A stretch of 64,000 nucleotides of DNA. Origin: Sorangium cellulosum (GTDB lineage: Bacteria; Myxococcota_A; Polyangia; Polyangiales; Polyangiaceae). Below the pieces are notes generated by a model that was given only the letters and a program-made list of their open reading frames with translations, was not told the DNA's origin and searched no databases. A program made the position numbers and the translations under genes. Positions within the stretch are counted from its first letter, which is position 1. Each line of letters begins with the position of its first letter. The stretch lies in assembly GCF_002950945.1 (NCBI RefSeq), contig NZ_CP012673.1, forward strand, positions 5,207,001 through 5,271,000, in the 5' to 3' direction. Positions 1-7,270 of the stretch are shown here, one piece after another.

Positions 1-257
1 AATGGCCGACTGATGGCGATGGAGTCATTGTTGCTCGAAAGCTACCTGACGGAACGCTCGGATGGTATGCCGGGCCAGATGCTGGTCCGCGCTCGGATCC
101 TGCCGCATTCCGTCCATGGGAGCCTCAAATCAATCCACTTCCCGTGTGGAGACGTGCGCCAGATGGAACGATCATGATCGATGGAAAGCCCGCCAGCCCG
201 TCCGTTCAATTCATGTTTGGCGGCAAGGTCGAAGAACCGGCTGATTCACGGCAGTGA
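1..257 (+). pseudogene. 3' end of a duplicated exported-protein gene (left-truncated by window)
   Basis: Reading from base 3, this frame encodes the last 84 residues of a protein almost identical to the C-terminus of the 222-residue gene at 52058-52726 and stops at 257. Alignment to 52470-52726 needs no gap; differences are scattered substitutions (for example GKVEEPADSRQ here, GKVKGPADSQQ there). The start lies left of the window, so completeness cannot be judged. The protein carries the short WPTDGDGVIVARK block that is also found in its downstream neighbour. Function is unknown. Confidence 0.75.
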
Positions 258-266
258 GACGAGCAG

Positions 267-758
267 ATCACTATATCGCGCACCGTTGCACTCGTCATCA
301 TAGCCGGAACCGGCACCGTGGGCGCCTTCATAGGACGCGCCGCGCGAAATGATGCGCCACGTGTGCAAGCGCACGCCAGCGTGTCACCCGCGCCTTCGGG
401 CACGACGCCTGCCGCCAATGAGTGCGCGGCTGAACGTGCCGCGCTTGCCTCGATCAAGTCGCGATTGGCTGTCTGCATGACCATCGACACGGCAGCCGCC
501 GGGACCGTGCCGTCCGGCGTTCCCGAGAAGCCTGAGTCCGCTCTTGGCGCCAGCATCGCCGAAGAGATCAAGAGCTACCAGGAACGTCTGGCGAGCCTAT
601 CCGAGGCTGTGATCGTACGACACTCCGGCGGGACGGTTCGCGTCTATGAACCGCACGAATGGCCGAGCGACGGCGATGGAGTCATCATCGGGCGAAAGTT
701 CAAAGACGGACACATCGAGCCTTATCCGTCCGGAGTCCGTCCAAGTGCTGCACACTGA
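267..758 (+). pseudogene. Copy of small exported protein gene with lost ATG start
   Basis: This is the ungapped counterpart of the intact gene at 52736-53227. The ATG used there is ATC here (267-269), so the hydrophobic N-terminus (TISRTVALVIIAGTG-like) can no longer start normally. The next in-frame candidate is GTG at 318, which would give 146 residues and drop most of the membrane anchor. The rest of the frame is open and nearly identical, including the block WPSDGDGVIIGRKF. Loss of the start with an intact body suggests recent decay of a recent duplicate, or use of the GTG to give a non-exported form. Function is unknown. Confidence 0.65.
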
Positions 759-791
759 CTCGCGGACGCGCCTCGCGTCCGTTCTTGGAGA

Positions 792-1057
792 GTATAACAA
801 AAGCGGGGGCACCACGCGCGAGTTCGATACTTGCCGGAGCTGACCCTCGAGGCCGGAAGGCGTGCCCGTGCTGCTGAAATCCAAGAAGTGAGGCCCTGGG
901 GGTTACGATCGCGGGGACTCCTGAACTGCCAATCAAGTTGAGATGGTGCTCGGCTGCCTCGGTGCGACCACGCCCGCGTTTCGGTGCGACCACGCGCGCG
1001 TTCTCGCAGGGCGGCGAGCCGAGGTGGACGGATTACAACAGCGCGCCGGGGCTGCCT
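792..1057. other. Intergenic, no gene recognised
   Basis: I see no supported gene between the end of the duplicated block and the first palindrome. A short direct repeat (CGGTGCGACCACGC, about 960-998) is the only structure noticed. Confidence 0.5.
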
Positions 1058-1075
1058 ATGGGACCTTGGTCCTAC
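1058..1075. promoter_or_regulatory. Palindrome site 1 (imperfect)
   Basis: ATGGGACCTTGGTCCTAC is a variant of the recurring ATGGGACC-N2-GGTCCCAT palindrome. It lies about 270 bp upstream of the esterase start, with a second, perfect copy at 1245. No -10-like hexamer is obvious at the spacing seen at other sites. Confidence 0.5.
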
Positions 1076-1244
1076 GGCAGCGTTTCACCCGGCTCCGCCT
1101 CCGGTGGGCGCGCGCGCTCAACCGGTAGATCCGGTTCCACCTGAAGAATCCCGGCAGGGCTGACGGAGGCGCGCGCCACCTCGCTCGCTCAATCCGCGGG
1201 TCGACACCCGGGACACATTTCTTGCCATGCGGGCTGCGGGGGCC

Positions 1245-1290
1245 ATGGGACCAAGGTCCCATAGCGAGGGCCACGACCCGGGGCTACGAC
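1245..1290 (+). promoter_or_regulatory. Palindrome site 2 with -10-like element upstream of esterase
   Basis: ATGGGACCAAGGTCCCAT (1245-1262) is a perfect 8-bp inverted repeat around AA. A -10-like TACGAC sits at 1285-1290, starting about 32 bp after the palindrome centre. The start codon at 1347 is 84 bp after the palindrome. The same arrangement recurs at 5035 and 7093. The layout suggests a dimeric activator overlapping the -35 region; the GGGAC-N4-GTCCC core resembles DevR/DosR-type (NarL/FixJ) boxes. Confidence 0.55.
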
Positions 1291-1346
1291 CGGCGGGCCT
1301 CGCGGCGGTGCGCGGAGGCATCAACCCACTTGCAAAGAGAGAAGCC

Positions 1347-2537
1347 ATGACGTCCAGCGTGACCGTCCCGGACGACGACACATTTTACCGTCCGGATATC
1401 CCACTCGAAGGCGAGCACGGCGACGTGATCTGGTCGCGGCCGCTCACGGGCCCGGCGGCGCTCGCCAAGGCGCGGGTCAACCAGCTCGTGCTCTACCGCT
1501 CCAGAGACGTCCACGGCAAGGCGATCGCGGTCTCCGGCATCATCGCGCTGCCTCACAAGGCTCCGCCGGAGGGCGGCTATCCGATCGTGAGCTGGGCGCA
1601 CGGGACGGTCGGCTGCGCGGACACGTGCGCGCCGTCGCGCGACACGATCACGGCGCCGGCGCACCCCTTCAACGAGTACCCGCACGGGCTGCTCAGCGCG
1701 TTCCTGGACAGGGGCTGGGCCGTGGTGATGACCGACTACGAGGGGCTCGGCACAGGCGGGCTGCACCCGTACCTGCTCGGCGAGTCCGAGGCGCACGGCA
1801 TCCTCGACATCGCGCGCGCCGCGCGGCGGCTCTACCCGGCGGAGCTCTCGAAGAAGCTCGCGATCGTGGGCCACTCGCAGGGCGGCCAGGCGGCGCTGTT
1901 CGGCGGGCACCACGCGCCCATCTGGACTCCCGAGCTCGACCTGCGCGGCGTCGCGGCGATGGCCCCCGCCTCGGGGGTCCACCTCCTCGTCGCCGCCGGC
2001 ACCACCCTGAACTACGCGCAGCCGGGCTTCGCCTTCACCGCGCTGTTCCTGGCCGGCGCCATCGCCGGCAACCCGAACATCAACCCGGAGGAGCTCCTCA
2101 CCGTGAAGGCCTACAGCGTGTGGCCCCACATCCGCGAGAAGGCGCGGATCGAGCTGGCCAAGGAGGACTCCTGGGGCGGGCTCAAGGGGACCGAGCAGCT
2201 GAACCCGGGCCCGAACCCCAGCAAGAAGGCGTTCTTCGACCAGCTCGAGCTCATGAACCCGGCCCTCCGGATCCTCGCCCCCATCCGGATCTCCCAGGGC
2301 GCGAAGGATCCCCGCATCCGGGCGGACTTCACGAGGACGCTCCACCACCAGCTCGCCGCGCTGAACGGCCCCGCCAGCGTGACCTACAAGGAGTACGAGG
2401 AGGTCTCGTCGACGCACGATCCCGTCGAGCTCGGCTTCCACTTCGGCCTGATGGACACGGACCTCCCGAGCCTGACCACGTGGCTGGAGGAGCGGTTCAA
2501 GGACGTCGAGGAGGAGCAGACAGCCAGCCCCCGATGA
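1347..2537 (+). CDS. Alpha/beta-hydrolase, secretory-lipase-like
   Basis: This 396-residue protein has the alpha/beta-hydrolase nucleophile elbow GHSQGG with Ser177, preceded by an oxyanion-type stretch VSWAHGTVG near residue 75 and followed by a probable acid (GAKDPRIR) and His in the last quarter. Order and length fit the LIP/secretory lipase family (PF03583-like), which hydrolyses acyl esters. I chose ATG 1347, after an AAGAGAGAAG purine run, over the upstream in-frame start at 1227, because residues before 1347 look non-coding and would overlap the regulatory palindrome. No clear signal peptide is visible from this start. A second, unrelated-fold-branch esterase follows 114 bp downstream, so the two may act together. 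Substrate is unknown. Confidence 0.8.
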   Translation: MTSSVTVPDDDTFYRPDIPLEGEHGDVIWSRPLTGPAALAKARVNQLVLYRSRDVHGKAIAVSGIIALPHKAPPEGGYPIVSWAHGTVGCADTCAPSRDTITAPAHPFNEYPHGLLSAFLDRGWAVVMTDYEGLGTGGLHPYLLGESEAHGILDIARAARRLYPAELSKKLAIVGHSQGGQAALFGGHHAPIWTPELDLRGVAAMAPASGVHLLVAAGTTLNYAQPGFAFTALFLAGAIAGNPNINPEELLTVKAYSVWPHIREKARIELAKEDSWGGLKGTEQLNPGPNPSKKAFFDQLELMNPALRILAPIRISQGAKDPRIRADFTRTLHHQLAALNGPASVTYKEYEEVSSTHDPVELGFHFGLMDTDLPSLTTWLEERFKDVEEEQTASPR

Positions 2538-2609
2538 GCGCGCGGCGCGGGCCGCGGGGCGCCGCTCTGAACGCAGTCCATCTCCCCAGCTTTTCTGGGG
2601 GCGCGCTCC

Positions 2610-2619
2610 GGCGCGCCCT
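2610..2619. repeat. Short inverted repeat, left arm (pairs with 4087-4096)
   Basis: GGCGCGCCCT at 2610-2619 is the reverse complement of AGGGCGCGCC at 4087-4096. The pair brackets the esterase catalytic domain exactly. It is only 10 bp and partly self-palindromic, so it could be chance in this GC-rich DNA. Inverting the DNA between the arms would join the antisense signal peptide/linker in frame to the esterase start. Confidence 0.35.
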
Positions 2620-2651
2620 ACGAGCACCCATCCATCCAAGGAGACGAATCG

Positions 2652-4424
2652 ATGACAACCAACAGCGCACCCATCATCCCCACGACAGAAGGCCCGGTCC
2701 AGGGCGTCGTCGAGAGCGAGATCCTCGTGTTCAGGGGCATCCCCTACGCCAGGCCGCCCGTCGGCGACCTGCGCTGGAAGGAGCCCCAGCCGGTCGAGCC
2801 GTGGAAGGAACCCCGCCTGGCTGTCATCTTCAGCAAGGCCTGCCTCCAGCCCACCTACGAGTCGATGGATGGCGCGGGCGACGTCGGGCCGCAGAGCGAG
2901 GACTGCCTGTACCTGAACGTCTGGACGAGCGGCGTGGATCACGCAGCGCCGAAGCCCGTCATGGTGTGGATCCACGGCGGCGCGTTCAAGATCGGCGTCG
3001 GCAGCGACAAGATCTACAGCGGGGTGCCCCTCGCCACGAAGGGCGTCGTGGTGGTGACCCTCAACTACCGCGTGGGCCTCCTCGGGTTCTTCGCCCATCC
3101 GGGCCTCGAAAAGGAACGTCGCCTGGGGCCGGTCAACTTCGGCCTGCTCGACCAGATCGCCGCGCTGGAGTGGGTGCAGCGCAACATCGCGGCCTTCGGC
3201 GGCGACCCTGGCAATGTCACGATCTTCGGTCAGTCGGCGGGGGCCGAGAGCGTCCTCGCCCTGTTCGCCTCACCTCTCTCGAAGGACAGGAGCCCGGCCC
3301 TGTTCCACAAGGGCATCGCGCAGAGCCCTTACGCGATCCCGGAGCAGAGCCGAGAGAAGGCGTCCGAGGTTGGTATCAAGGTCGCCGCGGGGCTGTTCAA
3401 GCTGAACGGCGAGCATGCCACGGCCGAGGAGCTGCGGGCGGTGCCGGCCGAGAAGTTCACCGCGAAGTTCATGCCGACCCCGGAGAACCCGAGGGGCCAG
3501 GTGCCGTTCTTGGGCCCGAGCCCCGTGTGCGGCGACGTGGTGCTGCCGAAGGGGCTCAGGGCCACGTTCGAGGCCGGCGAGCAGGCGCGCAAGCCGCTCA
3601 TCCTCGGCAGCAACAGCGACGAGGCGAGCGTGCTCGAGGCGTTCGGCATGGATCCGGGCGCCGTCATGCAGAAGATCATCGACGCGGGAGGGATCGCCGC
3701 CGAGCTCTTCGTGGCGCACCTGAAGAACCTGTACCGCGGCGACCCGGAGGTGACCGAGGAGGACCTCGCGGACGCGGACCGCTTCGCCAGCCTCGTGCTG
3801 CGCGACATGATGTTCACCGCGCAGGCCCGGTGGTTCGCGGACCAGCATTCCAAGGTGGCCGACGCCCGCTGGTACTATTTCAGCTACGTGCCCGAGGGGG
3901 AGCGCGCCGATCATCCCCACGGCGTCTCGCACGGCGGCGAGATGTTCTTCCCGTTCGGGGGCGTCAAGCCCACGTACACCGCGGCCGATCGGGAGATGTC
4001 CGAGAAGGTCAGCGGCTACTGGTCCTCCTTCGCGAAGACCGGCACACCCGAGGGCGCGGGACAGGCGCCCCAGGACACGACCTGCGAGGGCGCGCCACCC
4101 CCCGAGCCACCGGTCTCGCCGCCCGAGCCACCGGTCCCGCCGCCCGAGCCACCGGTCCCGCCGCCCGAGCCACCGGTCCCGCCGCCCGAGCCACCGGTCC
4201 CGCCGCCCGAGCCACCGGTTCCCCCGCCCGAGCCACCGGTCCCTCCGCTTCCGCTCGATCCGGCCCCTGAGCCGCCAGCGCCTCCGGACGCGCCTGCAGC
4301 GCCCGCAGGTCCGTCCTTCGCATCCCCGCAGGCCAGGCCCATCGAGAGGAGGAGAAGGCCCATCAACCATCCTGCGCACCACCGCGCAGCGCCGCGTCGT
4401 CCGATCATGAACACCTCGCAATAA
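2652..4424 (+). CDS. Type-B carboxylesterase with aberrant C-terminal tail
   Basis: The 590-residue product has the type-B carboxylesterase (COesterase, PF00135) blocks in order: FRGIPYARPPVGDLRW near 30, SEDCLYLNVW near 80, WIHGGAF near 105, and the elbow FGQSAGAES with Ser195 (the usual GESAGG is altered to GQSAGA). The catalytic His is probably His427 in VSHGGEMFF. Family homology stops near residue 470 (SSFAKTGTPEGAG); the usual final block with a PxWPxY motif is missing. From about 481 the tail is seven PPEPPVP-like repeats, then Pro/Arg-rich sequence. That tail is the reverse complement of a lipoprotein signal peptide plus Gly/Ser linker (see 4016-4408). The start has a purine-rich RBS (AAGGAGACG). 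The enzyme may be active but lacks its own export signal here. Confidence 0.8.
   Translation: MTTNSAPIIPTTEGPVQGVVESEILVFRGIPYARPPVGDLRWKEPQPVEPWKEPRLAVIFSKACLQPTYESMDGAGDVGPQSEDCLYLNVWTSGVDHAAPKPVMVWIHGGAFKIGVGSDKIYSGVPLATKGVVVVTLNYRVGLLGFFAHPGLEKERRLGPVNFGLLDQIAALEWVQRNIAAFGGDPGNVTIFGQSAGAESVLALFASPLSKDRSPALFHKGIAQSPYAIPEQSREKASEVGIKVAAGLFKLNGEHATAEELRAVPAEKFTAKFMPTPENPRGQVPFLGPSPVCGDVVLPKGLRATFEAGEQARKPLILGSNSDEASVLEAFGMDPGAVMQKIIDAGGIAAELFVAHLKNLYRGDPEVTEEDLADADRFASLVLRDMMFTAQARWFADQHSKVADARWYYFSYVPEGERADHPHGVSHGGEMFFPFGGVKPTYTAADREMSEKVSGYWSSFAKTGTPEGAGQAPQDTTCEGAPPPEPPVSPPEPPVPPPEPPVPPPEPPVPPPEPPVPPPEPPVPPPEPPVPPLPLDPAPEPPAPPDAPAAPAGPSFASPQARPIERRRRPINHPAHHRAAPRRPIMNTSQ
4016..4408 (-). 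pseudogene. Antisense lipoprotein signal peptide plus Gly/Ser linker, without its enzyme
   Basis: On the minus strand, ATG at 4408 (GCGAGG RBS just upstream) opens a frame with a positive N-terminus, a hydrophobic stretch GWLMGLLLLSMGL and a lipobox ending in Cys (LACGD). A Gly/Ala/Ser region follows, then seven GGTGGSG-type repeats. This is the standard N-terminal architecture of myxobacterial outer-membrane lipoprotein enzymes, yet no enzyme follows: the frame enters the antisense of the esterase 3' end and stops at 4016. The sense-strand PPEPPVP tail is probably the artefact, and this the original coding strand. The simplest reading is that the esterase domain was inverted relative to its secretion signal. 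Confidence 0.6.
4104..4250. repeat. 21-bp tandem repeat, seven copies
   Basis: GAGCCACCGGTCCCGCCGCCC recurs every 21 bp from 4104 with minor variants. It reads as PPEPPVP on the plus strand and as GGTGGSG linker on the minus strand. The Gly/Ser linker reading matches other lipoproteins of this genome type. Confidence 0.85.
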
Positions 4425-4444
4425 GGAGAAAAGCAGCTCGTTCG

Positions 4445-4594
4445 TCAGCGTGAGCCTCCGGGCTCACGCGGCCTGGTGCGCGTGACGAGATCTGCCTCGA
4501 CCGCCCACGCCAGCCCGTGTCTGTAGCTGAAGCCGCCGACAGGGTAGGCCGGAGACATCCAGCTCAGCAGGCGGTAGAGAGCTCCCTCGCCCAC
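4445..4594 (-). pseudogene. ureF: Urease accessory protein UreF, N-terminal remnant
   Basis: Starting at GTG 4594, the minus strand encodes 49 residues containing LYRLLSWMSPAYPVGGFSY and HGLAWAVEADLV. This is a clear match to the conserved N-terminus of UreF, the GTPase-regulating chaperone for urease nickel insertion. Similarity ends abruptly after about 38 residues and the frame stops at 4445, whereas real UreF has more than 200 residues. The GTG overlaps the end of the upstream His-rich frame, the usual ureE-ureF overlap. No other urease genes are in the window, so this is a dead remnant. Confidence 0.7.
4448..4469 (+). terminator. Hairpin after esterase
   Basis: GCGTGAGCC-TCCG-GGCTCACGC is a perfect 9-bp stem with a 4-nt loop, 24 bp after the esterase stop. 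There is no T-run, so it may act as a transcript end or 3' stabiliser rather than a classical intrinsic terminator. It also lies at the point where the ureF remnant stops matching its family. Confidence 0.5.
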
Positions 4595-4920
4595 GGCGCA
4601 CACCCGTGTCCGTCGTCGCAACCGTGAGCTGGGTCATGGGAGTGATCATGCCCGTGGGCGTGCGAATGCCCGTGCTCGTGAGCGTGGGAGCGTCCAGGCC
4701 CGCGGGCGTGCGAATGCCCGTGCTCGTGGGAACGACCATGCCCGTGCTCATCGTCGTGGGAGTGACCTTGCTCGTGATCATGCGCGTGCGCGTGCTCGTG
4801 CGAACGGCCGTGCTCGTGATCCTACGCGTGCGCGTGCGAACGACCAAGCCCATGCGGCGCGAGCTGCCGGAGCTCGCCGAGAGGTCGCCGGTCGGCGAGC
4901 GGCGCGAGGACGGGGCGATC
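4564..4920 (-). pseudogene. His-rich C-terminal tail, probable UreE remnant
   Basis: This minus-strand frame is packed with His in HxH patterns (HEHGHSHARG, HAHGHDHSHDPAHG, CDDGHGC) and ends at a TGA at 4564-4566, overlapping the ureF start. Such tails are typical of UreE, the nickel metallochaperone encoded just before UreF. An in-frame TAG at 4822-4824 interrupts the tail, and sequence upstream is not recognisable as a UreE core. The UreE assignment rests on the tail and its position next to ureF; another metal-binding protein is possible. Confidence 0.5.
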
Positions 4921-5034
4921 ACGGGCTACGAGGGCGCGCGCGGAGAGCCCGGCCTGGGAGCAGCACGCACGGGCGCCCGCAACGGCGGCTCGTGCCAAGG
5001 GAGCGGCGGCCCGGCAGCGAACGCTCGTCTGTCT

Positions 5035-5081
5035 ATGGGACCAAGGTCCCATGGCGGACGGCATCGACCGCCTGCTAGGGT
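5035..5081 (+). promoter_or_regulatory. Palindrome site 3 with extended -10 upstream of 5135 gene
   Basis: ATGGGACCAAGGTCCCAT (5035-5052) is identical to the site at 1245. TGCTAGGGT (5073-5081) looks like an extended -10; its T lies 32-33 bp from the palindrome centre. The start codon is 83 bp after the palindrome, nearly the same distance as for the esterase. Confidence 0.55.
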
Positions 5082-5134
5082 ACTGCGACTCGAAACCAGC
5101 GGAGGCCCCCACACGGGGGTCAAGGAGGTGTACC

Positions 5135-5671
5135 ATGTTGCTAGGGCTTCTGCCGCCGATCGGTCTTGAAATCCCATGCAGTTGCTACGCGGTTGACGTC
5201 CCTTTCGAGGTGAATGTCCTCGGGATCTTCCGGCTGGACTTCAAGGGGGGCTGGAAGGTGAGGGTCGAGGGCAACATCAGGGAAGGTCTCGGCGGCGTCA
5301 AGCTGAAGATGATCGGTTATGAGTGGACGGCCGACAGCCCCGTGCTCGGCAGGGTCACCATCAGCCAGGCGGACGTCGACACCACGCCGCTCAGCCCGCT
5401 GGAGATCACCAGCACCCTGCCTCCGACGTTCCGCAACACGATGCTCCTGGACTTCACGGTCACGATCGAGAAGCCGCCGGGCGGCGGCCCGCGCTGGGAG
5501 CTGTCGAACACGAAGACGGCCAGGCTGATGAACGATCGTCTCACCGTTTATCCGCCGCAGGGGTCCGTCTACCAGCTCCAGGAGCCGATCGACCTGGCGC
5601 ATCTCAACGCGCGGGACACGATCGTTGGTCAGATTCACAAGCTCCCCATGACCGTCTCGCACAACCCCTGA
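5135..5671 (+). CDS. Small protein of unknown function, paralogue of 39313 gene
   Basis: I do not recognise this 178-residue protein. ATG 5135 is preceded by a strong RBS (AAGGAGGTG, 5122-5130); the longer in-frame start at 5051 would lie inside the promoter region and is rejected. The N-terminus is mildly hydrophobic with two Cys (CSCY). The body is rich in alternating beta-type segments: LDFKGGWKVRVEG, ADSPVLGRVTISQADVD, TVTIEKPPGGGPRW, and ends TVSHNP. The gene at 39313 shares all these blocks but lacks the first ~30 residues. Both are preceded by a GGACC palindrome. A single-domain beta-sandwich is likely by inference. Confidence 0.75.
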   Translation: MLLGLLPPIGLEIPCSCYAVDVPFEVNVLGIFRLDFKGGWKVRVEGNIREGLGGVKLKMIGYEWTADSPVLGRVTISQADVDTTPLSPLEITSTLPPTFRNTMLLDFTVTIEKPPGGGPRWELSNTKTARLMNDRLTVYPPQGSVYQLQEPIDLAHLNARDTIVGQIHKLPMTVSHNP

Positions 5672-5722
5672 CACGCACGCGGCCCTGCAACGTCGAGGTC
5701 GCAGCTGCTGCGGCCTGACGGG

Positions 5723-6871
5723 CTACCTGGCCGTCACTTCGGAGCTGCTGACGCCCCACGCCTCCTGGAGCGACTGAGGGATCCGGAACGTCACCCGCTT
5801 TCCGCCCCGCTCGGAGGCGTGTAGCCCCTCGATCAGCTTGCGCGAGAGGAGTGCGGAGATCTTCGCCGCGAGGCTCGACTGATCCTGCGCCTCGTCTGCC
5901 AGGTTGACGACCCACCGCATGGGCGCCAGCAGATGGCGGGTCCAGTCCGTCTTCTCGAGCCCCACGGCTTCAGCCACCGCCTCGCTGCACAGCTCGCGCA
6001 TCAGCGTCACCGCGAGACCGTCGATCATCGTGCCGGGGATGCGCATCTTCAGGTAGTCGACGAGCGCCTTGGTCAACGCGGCCCCGTCCTCAGAAGGAGC
6101 CACCTGGCGCTCGAGGATGGCGTCCCAGAGCTCTTGGCCATCGTCCAGGTCGCGGGGCAGCAGCGCGGGGTCGATGCCCATGAAGTGCCCGATCAGCTTC
6201 CAGCAGTGAAAGTAGGCGTCCTCCTCCTCCGGTGTGAAGTCGAGCCCGAGCTTGGTCAGCACCCGCGGCACCAGGGCAAGCGACAGGAGCGTCGCGACCT
6301 GATCCTCCTGATTGACGGGGACGCCCCACTCGGACGACTGCCACCGGGGATCCCGCCGGACGTGGTAACGGATGGCTGCATGCAGGAGGCGGATCTTCTG
6401 CGCCGTGCGCACGCCGAACCCGCCATGCTCCAGGCCCCCCTCCGCCATCACATCCAGGACGAACTGCGCGGTCTCGATGATCCGCCGGTGCACATACTTG
6501 TCGATGCCGCCCGTCCAGGTCAGCACCCGGGCCGCCTTGGCCCAGGCATAGCAGCAGGGCAGAGACCAGGTGAAGAGCGCCAGCGTCATCTGCATGCCGT
6601 AGCGGTGGAAGAGCCTCTGGCCCAGACGGACCTTCTCCGCCTCGGCCCACGCGGGCCAGTCGTCCGTCTGGTTCAGGTACACCTCCACGGCGTCCGGCAT
6701 CTCCGCCGGGATGATGTGCTCGTTGGCTTCGATGCTCCGGAGCATGCGGTTGACGGTCTCCACATCGTTGTCGGCGAAGACCGCTTGAATGACCGGATCC
6801 GCCACGGGATCGCCCACCGAACGGAAGGGCTCGAGCATCGCATCGGTCCAGCGGCCACGAGATACAGACAT
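5723..6871 (-). CDS. MpaB/Lcp-type (DUF2236) haem-dependent oxygenase
   Basis: This 382-residue protein fits the DUF2236 family (oxygenase MpaB, latex-clearing protein). Arg130, Thr134 (RRIIETAQF) and His164 (RLLHAAIRYH) keep the 4- and 30-residue spacing of the haem-pocket Arg, Thr and proximal His in Lcp of Streptomyces K30 (R164, T168, H198). Other typical pieces are EKVRLGQRLFHRYG near 80-91 and WGVPVNQEDQVATLL near 182. The start at 6871 has an AAGGAG RBS. No signal peptide is evident, unlike secreted Lcp, so rubber cleavage is not implied; family members also cleave isoprenoid chains or act on lipids. It diverges from the 7271 operon across a shared palindrome. Confidence 0.85.
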   Translation of the reverse strand: MSVSRGRWTDAMLEPFRSVGDPVADPVIQAVFADNDVETVNRMLRSIEANEHIIPAEMPDAVEVYLNQTDDWPAWAEAEKVRLGQRLFHRYGMQMTLALFTWSLPCCYAWAKAARVLTWTGGIDKYVHRRIIETAQFVLDVMAEGGLEHGGFGVRTAQKIRLLHAAIRYHVRRDPRWQSSEWGVPVNQEDQVATLLSLALVPRVLTKLGLDFTPEEEDAYFHCWKLIGHFMGIDPALLPRDLDDGQELWDAILERQVAPSEDGAALTKALVDYLKMRIPGTMIDGLAVTLMRELCSEAVAEAVGLEKTDWTRHLLAPMRWVVNLADEAQDQSSLAAKISALLSRKLIEGLHASERGGKRVTFRIPQSLQEAWGVSSSEVTAR

Positions 6872-7092
6872 GTTGCTCCTTGAAGTGAGTTGGGCGGTCT
6901 GCGAAGGGACGAAACATCATCGGAATGTGGCGTCCGCAGCGTCGAGCTGCTCGTTTCGGCGCCTGCCGACCGTCAGGCCCGCGGCGGACGCGTGGGTCAT
7001 CGGCAGGCGGACAAGCCGTGCTGTCTCCGCCTTCCGCACCCGGGCGACCACCGATCGCGCGGCACCCTGACACACGGCGCGCGCCGGCAGCA

Positions 7093-7139
7093 ATAGGACC
7101 AAGGTCCCATAGAAACGGCCCGGCGCCCGCGGCTATACA
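7093..7139 (+). promoter_or_regulatory. Palindrome site 4 with -10 upstream of the tail-collar operon
   Basis: ATAGGACCAAGGTCCCAT (7093-7110) lies between the divergent oxygenase (minus) and the five-gene operon (plus). TATACA at 7134-7139 is a good -10 hexamer beginning 32-33 bp after the palindrome centre, matching the sites at 1245 and 5035. The operon start is 160 bp downstream of the palindrome; the oxygenase start is 222 bp away on the other side, so bidirectional control is possible. Confidence 0.6.
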
Positions 7140-7270
7140 CGACGCGCCTCCTGGCGGCGCGTGGACGACGCGCCTCGCCGGTCGTCGCCCTGCGTCCGGG
7201 GCGAAAGCGAGGCCCACGAAACGCCATTCACGAACAACCCCCGATCGACGGATCGCGGAGCGGGGCAGAC

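Larger units (their letters stand above)
1..791. repeat. Segmental duplicate of 52470-53260
   Basis: Positions 1-791 match 52470-53260 at a constant offset of 52469 without insertions or deletions; similarity ends just after TTCTTGGAGA. It covers one gene end and one whole gene. Both copies are in the same orientation about 52.5 kb apart, and the left copy probably continues outside the window. No transposase or flanking repeat accompanies it. Confidence 0.9.

Noticed and set aside
1284..3098. 604-residue minus-strand frame
   Set aside because: Antisense shadow of the esterase genes with Arg/Asp/Leu-biased composition typical of GC-rich antisense frames; no domain.
4606..5169. Plus-strand ORF of Val/Met/Pro repeats
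   Set aside because: Antisense of the His-rich ureE-like tail; repeats reflect HxH codons.
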